Below, in pieces: positions 54,143 through 62,466 of a stretch of 64,000 nucleotides of DNA. The translations under genes and the position numbers were made by a program. The stretch covers positions 434,001 to 498,000 of the forward strand of contig NZ_CAXBBQ010000002.1 of NCBI RefSeq assembly GCF_963974575.1. Reading direction: 5' to 3'. This DNA comes from Sphingosinicella sp963974575. Its GTDB lineage: Bacteria; Pseudomonadota; Alphaproteobacteria; Sphingomonadales; Sphingomonadaceae. The notes below the pieces were generated by a model. The model made no database searches and was not told where the DNA came from. It saw only the letters and a list, made by a program, of their open reading frames with translations. Numbering within the stretch: the first letter of the stretch is position 1; each line of letters starts with the position of its first letter.

Positions 54143-57100
54143 TTATTCGGCGAGTTGCAATGCAGTGGATGGGCGGCGACGCATCCGTTCGCCGAGGCTG
54201 CGGCTCGCCACATAGAACACCGGGGTGAAGACGAGACCGAAGGCGGTGACGCCGATCATGCCGTAGAACACGGCGGTGCCGAGCGCCTGACGCAGTTCCC
54301 AGCCCGGACCCGACCCCATCATCAACGGCAGCACGCCGAGGATGAAGGCGAAGCTCGTCATCAGGATAGGGCGAAGCCGTGCCCGCGCGGCCTCGACTGC
54401 CGCATCGCGGGGCGCAAGGCCTCGCTCTTCGGCCTGCTTGGCGAACTCGACAATCAGGATCGCGTTCTTCGCGGCGAGGCCGATCAGCACGATAAGCCCG
54501 ATCTGCGTCAGGATATTGTTGTCGAGCCCGTGCAGGTTCACGCCCAGCATCGCCGCGAGCAAGGTCATCGGCACGATGAGGATGATCGCAAGCGGCAGCA
54601 TCAGGCTTTCGAACTGCGCGGCGAGCACGAGGAAGACGAACACCACCGACAGGCCGAAGATCAGCGCCGCGATATTGCCCGCCGCCTTCTGCTGAAAGGC
54701 AAGGTCGGTCCATTCCGCGGCAAAGCCCTGCGGCAGATCTTCCGCGATCGTCTCCATCCGTGCGAGCGCCTGGCCGGTGGAGGCACCGGGCGCAGTGTCG
54801 CCGTCGATCTCGACCGCGGGGAACAGGTTGTAGCGCGTCACGCGATAAGGCCCGGTCCGGTCCTCGAAGGTGGCGACGGCGCCGATCGGCACCATGCCGC
54901 CACCGTTCGAGCGCGTCTTCAATTGCGCGATGTCGGAGGCATCATCACGGAACGACGCGTCGGCCTGCGCGGTCACGCGGAAGGTGCGGCCGAGCAGGTT
55001 GAAGTCGTTGACGTAGGCCGAGCCGAGATAGACCTGCATCGCCTCGAACACGCGCGTTGCGGGCACGCCGAGCATGTCGGCCTTGGCGCGGTCGATGTCG
55101 GCATAGATGCGCGGCGTCGCGGTGTTGAACAATGTGCGCACGTTGGCGAGCTCCTTCGCCTGATGCGCCGTGCCGATCACGCCGCCCGCCGCCTGTTCGA
55201 GCGGCTGATAGCCCGCACCGCGACGATCCTGAATCATCATGCGCCAGCCGCCGCCGTTGCCGATGCCCTGAATGACCGGCGGCGGCACGACGAACACGAA
55301 CGCTTCATTGAGATCGGCAAGCGCGGCGCGCATGTCGTTCTCGATGGCGGCCTCGGTGCGGCCGGTCTTCGCGCGTTCGGCGAAGGGCTTGAAGGTGACG
55401 TAGGCAGCCGCGGCGTTCGACGCCTGCGTCTGCGAGGCACCGTCGAAGCCGGAGAACATCACCGCCGCTTCGGTGCCGGGCACTTCGAGCAATTTTGCAA
55501 CGGCTTTCTTGAGCACCCGGTCGGTCTGTTCGATCGAACTGCCCGGAGGGAGCTGGATCGCGGCGAGCGCATAGCCCTGATCCTGCGCGGGAATGAACCC
55601 GGCCGGAGTCGCCCAGAACAGCGCGCCTGCCGCGAGCATGAGCCCGCCGTATACCGCAAAGACACGCTTCGGCGCTGCTGCGAGTCGGCGGGTGAGATTG
55701 GCGTAGCCCTCGCTGAGGCGGTCGAAGTTGCGGTTGAACCACGCCCCTGCCAGCCACAGGCGGCGGTGCCAGCCGGATGCCGGCGCCGTCTCCGCCTTGG
55801 GCCGCAGCAGCAGCGCCGCGAGCGCGGGCGACAACGTGAGCGACAGCACGAGCGAGATCACCGTGGCGCTGGCGATCGTCACCGCGAATTGGCGGTAGAA
55901 TTCACCCGTGATGCCGGTGAGGAACGTTGTCGGCACGAACACGGCGCAGAGCACCAGAACGATCGCGACCAGCGCGGCGGAGACTTCGTCCATCGAACGA
56001 TGCGATGCCTCGCGCGGAGAGAGGCCATGTTCGAGATTCCGTTCGACGTTTTCGACAACGACGATCGCATCATCGACGACGATGCCGATGGCGAGCACAA
56101 GCCCGAACATCGACAGTGTGTTCAGCGAATAGCCGAGGCCTGCAAGCACCGCGAACGTGCCGATCAGTGAAACCGGAATCGCGATGATCGGAATGATCGC
56201 CGCACGCCAGCTTTGCAGGAAGATGAGAATGACGACGACGACGAGCAGCGCCGCCTCGAACAATGTCGCCTGAACCGCACCCATCGATTCGCTGATGAAT
56301 TCAGTGGGGTTCCAGATGATCCGGTATTCAAGGCCTTCGGGAAAATCCTTCGCGGCTTCGGCAAGTTCGGCCTTCACGCCTTCGGCAGCCGCGAGCGCAT
56401 TCGTGCCGGGGCGTTGAGTGATCCCCAGGATGATCGAATCCTGGCCCGAGAGGTAGGCGTTGACGCCGTAATCCTCCGCGCCCAGTTCGACACGCGCGAT
56501 GTCCCGCACGCGGGTGATCGCGCCCGAGCTATCCGTCCGCACGATGATGTCGGCGAATTCCTCGGCGGTCTTGAAGCGGCCCTGTGTCTCGACAGTCAGC
56601 TGCTGCGCCGCGCCGGTATCGAACGGCGGCTGGCCGATCGTGCCCGCCGCGACCTGGATGTTCTGCGAACGCAATGCGGAAACGATTTCGCCTGCAGTGA
56701 GCCCGAGCGCAGCCGCGCGGCCGGGATCGATCCAGACGCGCATCGCATAGTCGCGCGCGCCGAACACCTGAACATCGCCGATGCCGTCGATTCGCGTCAG
56801 CCGGTCCTTGATCTGCGTGAGCGCGTAATTGGAAACATAGCTGCGATCGAGCGACCCATCAGGAGAAAGGACGTTCACCGCCATCAGCCACGACGGTGAG
56901 GTCTTGCGCACGACGACGCCCTGACGGCGCACCTCTTCAGGCAGGCTCGGCTCGGCGAGCGCGACGCGGTTCTGCACGAGCACCTGCGCGGTATCGAGAT
57001 CGGTGCCGAGCTTGAAGGTCACGGTGATCGTCAACCGCCCGTCCCCGGTCGATTGCGAGGATTGGTACAGCATGTTGTCAACGCCGTTGATCTGCTGTTC

Positions 57101-57301
57101 GATCGGCGCCGCGACCGTATCGGCGACCGTCTCTGCGGAAGCGCCGGGGTAGTTCGCGCTCACCGTTACCGTCGGCGGGACGATGTCGGGGAATTGCGAG
57201 ATCGGCAGGCCGAAATAGGCGAAGGCACCGACGATCGTGATGATGATCGCGATCACGCCCGCAAAGATGGGCCTGCGGATAAAGAAATGGCTGAAGCGCA
57301 T
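54143..57301 (-). CDS. HAE1-type RND multidrug efflux permease (AcrB/MexB-like)
   Basis: Inner-membrane drug/proton antiporter of 1052 residues. N-terminus FSHFFIRRPIFAGVIAIII and IVPPTVTVSANYPGASAE are typical of AcrB/MexB, as is the proton relay GIVVDDAIVVVENVERNLE. Length is standard. A 72-bp gap with a hairpin separates it from the adaptor gene. Likely exports hydrophobic drugs, solvents or bile-like compounds. Confidence 0.94.
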   Translation of the reverse strand: MRFSHFFIRRPIFAGVIAIIITIVGAFAYFGLPISQFPDIVPPTVTVSANYPGASAETVADTVAAPIEQQINGVDNMLYQSSQSTGDGRLTITVTFKLGTDLDTAQVLVQNRVALAEPSLPEEVRRQGVVVRKTSPSWLMAVNVLSPDGSLDRSYVSNYALTQIKDRLTRIDGIGDVQVFGARDYAMRVWIDPGRAAALGLTAGEIVSALRSQNIQVAAGTIGQPPFDTGAAQQLTVETQGRFKTAEEFADIIVRTDSSGAITRVRDIARVELGAEDYGVNAYLSGQDSIILGITQRPGTNALAAAEGVKAELAEAAKDFPEGLEYRIIWNPTEFISESMGAVQATLFEAALLVVVVILIFLQSWRAAIIPIIAIPVSLIGTFAVLAGLGYSLNTLSMFGLVLAIGIVVDDAIVVVENVERNLEHGLSPREASHRSMDEVSAALVAIVLVLCAVFVPTTFLTGITGEFYRQFAVTIASATVISLVLSLTLSPALAALLLRPKAETAPASGWHRRLWLAGAWFNRNFDRLSEGYANLTRRLAAAPKRVFAVYGGLMLAAGALFWATPAGFIPAQDQGYALAAIQLPPGSSIEQTDRVLKKAVAKLLEVPGTEAAVMFSGFDGASQTQASNAAAAYVTFKPFAERAKTGRTEAAIENDMRAALADLNEAFVFVVPPPVIQGIGNGGGWRMMIQDRRGAGYQPLEQAAGGVIGTAHQAKELANVRTLFNTATPRIYADIDRAKADMLGVPATRVFEAMQVYLGSAYVNDFNLLGRTFRVTAQADASFRDDASDIAQLKTRSNGGGMVPIGAVATFEDRTGPYRVTRYNLFPAVEIDGDTAPGASTGQALARMETIAEDLPQGFAAEWTDLAFQQKAAGNIAALIFGLSVVFVFLVLAAQFESLMLPLAIILIVPMTLLAAMLGVNLHGLDNNILTQIGLIVLIGLAAKNAILIVEFAKQAEERGLAPRDAAVEAARARLRPILMTSFAFILGVLPLMMGSGPGWELRQALGTAVFYGMIGVTAFGLVFTPVFYVASRSLGERMRRRPSTALQLAE

Positions 57302-57320
57302 CGGACAATGCCTTTCCTGC

Positions 57321-57347
57321 CGCCTCCCGCAGTTTGCGCGGGAGGCG
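57321..57347. repeat. Hairpin inside the RND operon
   Basis: Perfect 10-bp stem CGCCTCCCGC (57321-57330) / GCGGGAGGCG (57338-57347) with a 7-nt loop, between the adaptor and permease genes. No U-run on the minus strand; probably a processing or partial-termination element. Confidence 0.6.
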
Positions 57348-57373
57348 TGGTCTTCGTTTGGTGTTGCGGTGGA

Positions 57374-58648
57374 TCAGAGCGCGGCGATGGTCGCCTGCGA
57401 GGCCGCGGGTTCGTTCACGGACGCAGCGGTTGTCGGCGCCGCGCCCGGCGGATCGATTTTGGCGACACGTGCCGTAACCTTTGCGCCGGGCTGCACCATC
57501 TGGAGGCCCTGGATCACGACCCTGTCATCGGCCGAAAGTCCTGCGCGGATGCTGCGGAGGCTGCCGATGCGCGGGCCGGGCGAGACTTCGCGCGCGGCGA
57601 CAGTGCCGTCCTTGCCGACCACATAGACCACCTTGCGCGCCTGATCGGTGCGGACGGCGGCATCGGGAACGAGCAGCGCCTGTGCGGGCGCGCCGTCCGT
57701 GAGCCGCATGTTGCCGAACATGCCGGGCGTGAGGAAATAATCCGGGTTCGCGACGACGGCGCGGGCGCGGATCGTGCCCGAATGGGCGCTGATGCCGTTG
57801 TCGGTGAAATCGACATGCCCTTTCCAGGTGTAGCCAGTTTCATCCTGCAAACGAATTTCGACCTGCTGCGCCAGGTTCGACTTCTGCCGCTCGCGCTGTG
57901 CCTTCAGGAACAGCGCCTCCGAACTGTCGAAGGTGAAGTAGATCGGATCGAGCGCATTGATGGTGGTGAGCAGCGTGCCCCCGCTGGCATCGGCGGTGGA
58001 CACGATATTGCCCGCATCGACGCGGCGATCCGAAATGCGTCCCGTGATCGGTGCGCGAACCTCTGTGAACTGGACGTCGAGCGCGCGGGCGCCGACACGA
58101 GCATCGGCCGCCGCAAGCGCAGCGCGGGCGGCGCGGACACGGGCCGCAAGGCGATCAAGATCGCTCTGGGATACCGCATCGTCCGCACGCAGGCGGTTGG
58201 CACGTTCGAGATCGGCCTCCGCCAGTGCCACATCGCTCCGCGCCTGTGCGGCGCCGGCGCGGGCTTCGGCGAGCGAAGCGTTGAATGGCCGGGGATCAAT
58301 CGTGAAAAGGCGCTGCCCTTTCTGCACGATCGCACCGTCGGTGAAATGAACTGCAGTCACGGCGCCGGAGACGCGCGGACGCACTTCTACACTGCTCGAC
58401 GGTTCGAAACGGCCAACATGATCGTCCCACTCCATCACTTCGCGCACGAGGGGTGCAGCAACCGTGACGGTGGGCGGCGGGGCCGCAGCAATCGCGGGCG
58501 ATTCACGGTTCAGAACGCCCACCGCAACGACGGCAATCACCGGCAGTGCGGCGGCGGACAGGTGCTGCCAAAGCGGGCGATCGGTAAACCGCCGCCGCAC
58601 GGGCGAAGCCGTCGCGGCGCCGGCTTCGATCTTGGTCATCATGTTCAT
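57374..58648 (-). CDS. RND periplasmic adaptor (AcrA/MexA-like)
   Basis: Adaptor of 424 residues anchored by an N-terminal membrane helix (LSAAALPVIAVVAVGVL, about 30-46) rather than a lipid. Lipoyl halves RPRVSGAVTAVHFTDGAIVQKG and APITGRISDRRVDAGNIV flank an alanine/arginine-rich coiled coil at about 120-190. Start ATG at 58648 follows AAGGA by a normal gap and overlaps the stop of the preceding small gene (ATGA). Confidence 0.92.
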   Translation of the reverse strand: MNMMTKIEAGAATASPVRRRFTDRPLWQHLSAAALPVIAVVAVGVLNRESPAIAAAPPPTVTVAAPLVREVMEWDDHVGRFEPSSSVEVRPRVSGAVTAVHFTDGAIVQKGQRLFTIDPRPFNASLAEARAGAAQARSDVALAEADLERANRLRADDAVSQSDLDRLAARVRAARAALAAADARVGARALDVQFTEVRAPITGRISDRRVDAGNIVSTADASGGTLLTTINALDPIYFTFDSSEALFLKAQRERQKSNLAQQVEIRLQDETGYTWKGHVDFTDNGISAHSGTIRARAVVANPDYFLTPGMFGNMRLTDGAPAQALLVPDAAVRTDQARKVVYVVGKDGTVAAREVSPGPRIGSLRSIRAGLSADDRVVIQGLQMVQPGAKVTARVAKIDPPGAAPTTAASVNEPAASQATIAAL

Positions 58649-59055
58649 CGGGAAATCCTTCGGTCGCGGCGCGCACGCGCGCTCGTGATGCTGCTCGCAA
58701 GCAGCGCATAGTGATCGTGGGTGAAACCGGCGCTGAGGAAGCCGCGGATCGCGGACTCGGCGATGTGATAGCCTTGATGCCACGTCAGCACGGCGATCTT
58801 GCGCAGGGCTTCCAGTTTCGAATCGGCGAGCTGCGGATTGGGCCGGCTTCCAAAGAGGGTGCCGAGCGCGACGGCGACGCGGCCGGGGGCGTGCAGCGTC
58901 GAGAGGGAATCGCGCTCGGCGAGGGCCACCACCGACCATTCGAGAGCCGAGAAACGGGCGCTCGGACGGTCGGCAGCGGGGGACAGGATTGCGGCGGGCT
59001 GCGCGGTAGCCGGAGCAGCGGCGCCGAGAACATCAGTGAAGGCGAGATAAGCCAT
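58645..59055 (-). CDS. Small conserved leader gene of the RND operon (136 aa)
   Basis: Soluble protein of 136 residues, unrecognised. It contains RFSALEWSVVALAERDSLSTL and HQGYHIAESAIRGFLSAGF, giving an impression of a small helical domain with a basic end (SARARRDRRISR). The ATG follows GGGAG by about 9 nt, and its stop overlaps the adaptor start, so it is a true coupled gene and not a leader artefact. It is the first gene after the TetR-controlled promoter. Role unknown; a sensor or pump accessory is possible. Confidence 0.78.
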   Translation of the reverse strand: MAYLAFTDVLGAAAPATAQPAAILSPAADRPSARFSALEWSVVALAERDSLSTLHAPGRVAVALGTLFGSRPNPQLADSKLEALRKIAVLTWHQGYHIAESAIRGFLSAGFTHDHYALLASSITSARARRDRRISR

Positions 59056-59394
59056 GGTGCAAGTCTCCCTGATCAAGGCGCGAGCGCCTTCGTTCGCCGC
59101 GTCTCTTCGCGGCGTCGGTTGCGGATGATGATTGCCGGGCACATGGCCTCATCGGGCGAAGCGGACAGCTTCGTCGGGCAATCTTCAGTTATGGATTGGC
59201 GGGTTGAAACGGACGTAGTCGCCCAGCGTCAGCCCTTGTGAATACTGCAGTGTCGCACCGGTTTCCCTTCGATGCCGTGAGCCGTCGGGATGGCCGCTCA
59301 CCTTCTGTACCTAGAGGTATATAAACCGTGCTGCGGTGCGTCAACAGCTTTTTGTACCGGTCGATAAAGATTTATTTCCGGTATGCGAAAGCTG
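59056..59394. promoter_or_regulatory. 339-bp promoter region of the RND operon
   Basis: No gene is seen. On the minus strand a promoter reads TTGACG (59339-59344), 17-nt spacer, TATACC (59316-59321). The symmetrical TACCTAGAGGTA (59308-59319) covers the -10, and the 12-mer TACCGGTCGATA (59355-59366) lies just upstream of the -35. That 12-mer recurs inverted at the tetR start. The transcribed leader is long, about 250 nt. Confidence 0.7.
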
Positions 59395-60003
59395 CTATTT
59401 CGAAGGCCACATCATCATGCTGGTTTCGATCATGCGTTCGAGATCGGCGCGCGTCGCGCCCGCCCCTGCCTGCACGGCCATGCCCTGCAAAAGCGCATAG
59501 AGAAAGCTTGTCAGCCCCTCCACATCTACGCTTTCGGGGAGATCGCCTTCCGTCTTCGCACGCTCGAAGCGTTGGACGAGCGCGCGCCGCGCCACCTTGC
59601 CACGTTCAAGTACCTCGAGCCGGATGCACTCGGCCTCCGCGCCGCACGCAACCGCGCTGATCACGCCGAGACAGCCGTGCGGCTCGCAAGTGCTCGTCTG
59701 ATTTTCCATGCTGCCATGCAGCAAATGTGCGGCGACACCGCGTGCTGTCGGCTGCGCCAGCGACTTGCCGACGTAGGCGAGCTTTTCGGTCTCGTAGAGG
59801 TCGAGCGCCTTGCGAAAGAGCGCTTCCTTGTTACCGAACGCCGCGTAGAGGCTGGGCCGCGTGATGCCCATCGCCTCGGTGAGGTCATTGAGCGACGCGC
59901 CTTCATAGCCCTTGCTCCAGAATACGCGGAGCGCTGCGGCAAGCGCCGTATCCACGCAAAACTCGCGCGGACGACCTTTCACAGGAGCAGCAACCGTTTC
60001 CAT
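59395..60003 (-). CDS. TetR/AcrR-family repressor of the RND operon
   Basis: Repressor of 202 residues. Helix-turn-helix TALAAALRVFWSKGYEGASLNDLTEAMGITRPSLYAAFGNKEALF at about 18-62; the ligand domain has GCLGVISAVACGAEAECI with four cysteines nearby. It sits upstream of and on the same strand as the pump genes. There is no ribosome site before the ATG, and a promoter (TTGCGC 60035-60040, TATATA 60013-60018) lies only about 10 nt upstream, so the message may be leaderless. The 12-mer shared with the pump promoter overlaps this start, supporting autoregulation. Confidence 0.9.
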   Translation of the reverse strand: METVAAPVKGRPREFCVDTALAAALRVFWSKGYEGASLNDLTEAMGITRPSLYAAFGNKEALFRKALDLYETEKLAYVGKSLAQPTARGVAAHLLHGSMENQTSTCEPHGCLGVISAVACGAEAECIRLEVLERGKVARRALVQRFERAKTEGDLPESVDVEGLTSFLYALLQGMAVQAGAGATRADLERMIETSMMMWPSK

Positions 60004-60040
60004 ATCGACCGGTATATAATCAATCCGTCACGGAGCGCAA
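60003..60040 (-). promoter_or_regulatory. Promoter and operator of the tetR gene
   Basis: TTGCGC (60035-60040), 16-nt spacer, TATATA (60013-60018) on the minus strand. TATCGACCGGTA at 60003-60014 is the inverse of the 12-mer at 59355-59366 and covers the region between the -10 and the start codon. Confidence 0.6.
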
Positions 60041-60066
60041 GCCTCAGACAGCGGCGCGTTTGCGGT

Positions 60067-61053
60067 TTAGCGCCGGGAGCGCCCCAGTGCGGGATAGATG
60101 TCTGCGGCCACGCTCATGTCTGCAACGGTCGCCCCGCGCTGGCCGATCGGGCGCGGAGCGCCTGTCGTCGTGTCACACGCCGTCTGGCGTTCGGCCTCCG
60201 CGTTGATCAACCCGCCAAGCAACACCGCATACGCGGAAACATAAAGCCACATCAGCAGCACCACGACAGCGCCGAGCGAGCCATAGGTTGCCTGATAGGA
60301 ACCGAATTCGGCGACGTACACACCGAAGCCCAGCGTCGCGATAAGCCACATCACGGTCGCCAGAAGGGATCCGATCGTCAGCCACCGCCAGCGCGCATCC
60401 GCCCGGTGCGGCGCGAACCGGTACATGGCTGCGATTGTGAAGCTGCAGAAAACGCCCGCGCACAGCCAGGTGACGGCGCGCATCACAAGGGCCGCGATGG
60501 GCCCAATCCCTTCGGCCAATTCGCGCGCGAAGCCGAGCGCAGAGGCTGCGAGCATACCGAAGACGCCCAGAAACACGGCACCGGCAACAAGAACGGCTGA
60601 AACCGCCGCGCTGCGGATGATCCCGCGCGTGTCACGCTCGTCATAGATGACGTTGAGCGCCGTCATGACGGCGCGCGCGGCACGGCTCGCGCCGAAGATC
60701 GAGATGCCGATCGCGATGGCGAGGCCGAGGCCCTTCGCCGTTGCCGCTGCCCGCGTGAGGTTGAGCAGCTGATCGTAAATGAGCTTGGCCGCATCGGCCG
60801 GTACGAGTTCGATGATGAGGCGCATGTGCGCCGCGACGGTCGCCGGATCGGCAACAAGGCCATAGCTCATCACGAGCGCCCCGAGCAGCGGAACGAACGA
60901 CAGGAACGCATAGAACGCGACACCCGCCGCCATGAGAGACAGGTTGTGCGTGCCGTTGCCGCGCCACACGCGGAAAAGGATTTCCCGCCATGCCCGCAGC
61001 GTCAGGGTGTGGGGGCCGTCCGCGCCGGCACCGCGCTGCTCGGGAGTCGACAT
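60067..61053 (-). CDS. YihY/virulence factor BrkB family membrane protein
   Basis: Inner-membrane protein of 328 residues with about six helices. Family features: HNLSLMAAGVAFYAFLSFVPLL near residues 40-60, LNVIYDERDTRG in the middle loop, and GSYQATYGSLGAVVVLLMWLY near 235. The ATG at 61053 is preferred over 61080 because AGGA lies 6 nt upstream. The role of this family is unclear despite the old RNase BN label. Its neighbours do not suggest a shared pathway. Confidence 0.9.
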   Translation of the reverse strand: MSTPEQRGAGADGPHTLTLRAWREILFRVWRGNGTHNLSLMAAGVAFYAFLSFVPLLGALVMSYGLVADPATVAAHMRLIIELVPADAAKLIYDQLLNLTRAAATAKGLGLAIAIGISIFGASRAARAVMTALNVIYDERDTRGIIRSAAVSAVLVAGAVFLGVFGMLAASALGFARELAEGIGPIAALVMRAVTWLCAGVFCSFTIAAMYRFAPHRADARWRWLTIGSLLATVMWLIATLGFGVYVAEFGSYQATYGSLGAVVVLLMWLYVSAYAVLLGGLINAEAERQTACDTTTGAPRPIGQRGATVADMSVAADIYPALGRSRR

Positions 61054-61129
61054 GGCGTCCTCAAAATGCTGGCCGTTCATCGGCTTACAAGGCGCCGCGG
61101 CCGGGAAGGTTCCCCGGCTTCGTTCACGT

Positions 61130-61594
61130 CTACTCCAGATTCTGGTGCAAGCGGTTCAGAAGCTCGATCAGGCGCCGGAAATCCGGGGCCGAGAAGCCGC
61201 GGATCAGGCGCCGGTAGAGCGGCGCCGTCACAGCGCGCGCCGCCTTCAGTTTTTCACGGCCCAAAGGCTTCATCACGAGCGTCGTCACGCGGCCGTCGGT
61301 GGCGGACGGAAGCGTTTCGACGAGCCCGGCCTTCTCCATCCGCTCCACAACACGCATCAGCGTGGAGACGTTGATAACGGCGAGCTTCGCAACCTGGCCG
61401 ATCGACTGCGGCTCCGCCTCCCCAAGAATCATGAGCACGCGCCACGTGGGGATATCGATGCCGATGGCGCGGAGTTCCGCTTCGATGTTCGCGTTATAGC
61501 GGCTGACGGTGCGATTCAGCAGGTAAAACGGGTAGTTATCCACCCGGAAGTCGTCCGATCCCGGATCCCCATAGCCACGCAAATCCTCGGCCAC
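61130..61594 (-). CDS. MarR-family regulator
   Basis: Winged-helix repressor of 154 residues, GTG start with GGGAG 6 nt upstream. Longer ATG-led frames would run through the operator and are rejected. Recognition helix VINVSTLMRVVERMEKAGLV at about 73-92, wing with SATDGRVTTLVM. It diverges from the cyclase gene; the 16-bp palindrome in the gap is its likely site. Ligands of such regulators are often aromatic acids, which fits the indole-related neighbours. Confidence 0.88.
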   Translation of the reverse strand: MAEDLRGYGDPGSDDFRVDNYPFYLLNRTVSRYNANIEAELRAIGIDIPTWRVLMILGEAEPQSIGQVAKLAVINVSTLMRVVERMEKAGLVETLPSATDGRVTTLVMKPLGREKLKAARAVTAPLYRRLIRGFSAPDFRRLIELLNRLHQNLE

Positions 61595-61619
61595 TTTGAG
61601 CTCCCTAGAAACGCAACGG

Positions 61620-61655
61620 ATTTTACTTGCATATGCAAGTTTATCAAAGCATAGT
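61620..61655. promoter_or_regulatory. MarR operator and divergent promoters
   Basis: Perfect 16-bp palindrome ACTTGCATATGCAAGT at 61625-61640. Minus promoter: TTGATA (61642-61647), 16-nt spacer, TAAAAT (61620-61625), with the palindrome in the spacer. Plus promoter: TTGCAT (61627-61632), 17-nt spacer, CATAGT (61650-61655), with the -35 in the palindrome. One bound dimer would block both. Confidence 0.82.
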
Positions 61656-61683
61656 TTGGGCTTCATGGTCTGGAGGAGGGATT

Positions 61684-62463
61684 ATGTCCAGCGCGCCGAT
61701 TCTCGAAGAGTTTGCACAGGCGTTGTCTCGCGGCGACGTGCGGGTCGTCGATCTGACGCAGACGCTGTCGGAAGACACGCCGCTGCTGGTTCTGCCGGAG
61801 CCGTTCGGACAGACGGCGGCTTTCTCGCGGCAGGAAATTTCCCGCTACGATGATCGCGGCGTCGCGTGGCACTGGAACAACTTCACCGTCGGCGAGCACA
61901 CCGGCACGCATTTCGATGCGCCCGTCCACTGGGTCAGCGGCCGCGACCTGCCGGACAACACGGTGGATGCAGTGCCCCCCGCGAATTTCGTTGCGCCCGT
62001 GGTGGTTCTGGATTTCTCGCGCGAATGCGCGGCCGACCCCGATTTCCTGCTGACCGCCGCGCATGTTCAGGCGTGGGAAGCCGCCAATAGCCCGATCCCT
62101 GCGGGAAGCTGGGTTCTGTTCCGTACCGACTGGTCCAAGCGCGACGTCGATGCCTACACCAATCGCTGCGAAGACGGCGCGCACACGCCGGGTCCGGCGA
62201 CGGACGCGATCGAATATCTGATCGCGCGCGATATCCTCGGCTTCGGCGTGGAGACGATCGGCACCGATGCCGGACAGGCACATCTGCTGACGCCCGCCTA
62301 CCCGGCGCACACGCTGCTGCACGGCGCCGGACGCTATGGTCTGCAATGCCTGCAGAATCTCGACCAGCTCCCCGCGACGGGCGCGGTGCTGATCTGCCCA
62401 CCGCTGAAGATTCGCGGCGGATCGGGAAGCCCGCTGCGCGTTCTCGCCCTCGTCGAGGCGTAA
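61684..62463 (+). CDS. Cyclase-family metal hydrolase, isatin-hydrolase-like
   Basis: Metal-dependent hydrolase of 259 residues. The signature HxGTHxDxPxH reads H72-TGTH76-F-D78-APVH82; H72, H76 and D78 are the expected metal ligands. From memory, the segments AADPDFLLTA, DAIEYL, IGTDAGQA, and the end PLKIRGGSGSPLRVLAL closely follow isatin hydrolase of Labrenzia, more than kynurenine formamidase. Isatin hydrolase opens isatin to isatinate. Start ATG follows GGAGGAGGG. It precedes indolepyruvate oxidoreductase by 3 bp, which supports an indole or indole-acid pathway. Kynurenine formamidase or another cyclic amide hydrolase remains possible. Confidence 0.85.
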   Translation: MSSAPILEEFAQALSRGDVRVVDLTQTLSEDTPLLVLPEPFGQTAAFSRQEISRYDDRGVAWHWNNFTVGEHTGTHFDAPVHWVSGRDLPDNTVDAVPPANFVAPVVVLDFSRECAADPDFLLTAAHVQAWEAANSPIPAGSWVLFRTDWSKRDVDAYTNRCEDGAHTPGPATDAIEYLIARDILGFGVETIGTDAGQAHLLTPAYPAHTLLHGAGRYGLQCLQNLDQLPATGAVLICPPLKIRGGSGSPLRVLALVEA

Positions 62464-62466
62464 GCG

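Noticed and set aside
53075..56170. 1031-codon plus-strand frame opposite the RND permease and OprM genes
   Set aside because: Antisense shadow: low-complexity, no domain, and both real genes have complete motifs on the minus strand.
61595..61666. Longer N-terminus for the MarR protein starting at 61666
   Set aside because: It would translate through the palindromic operator and both promoters; the GTG at 61594 has a good ribosome site.
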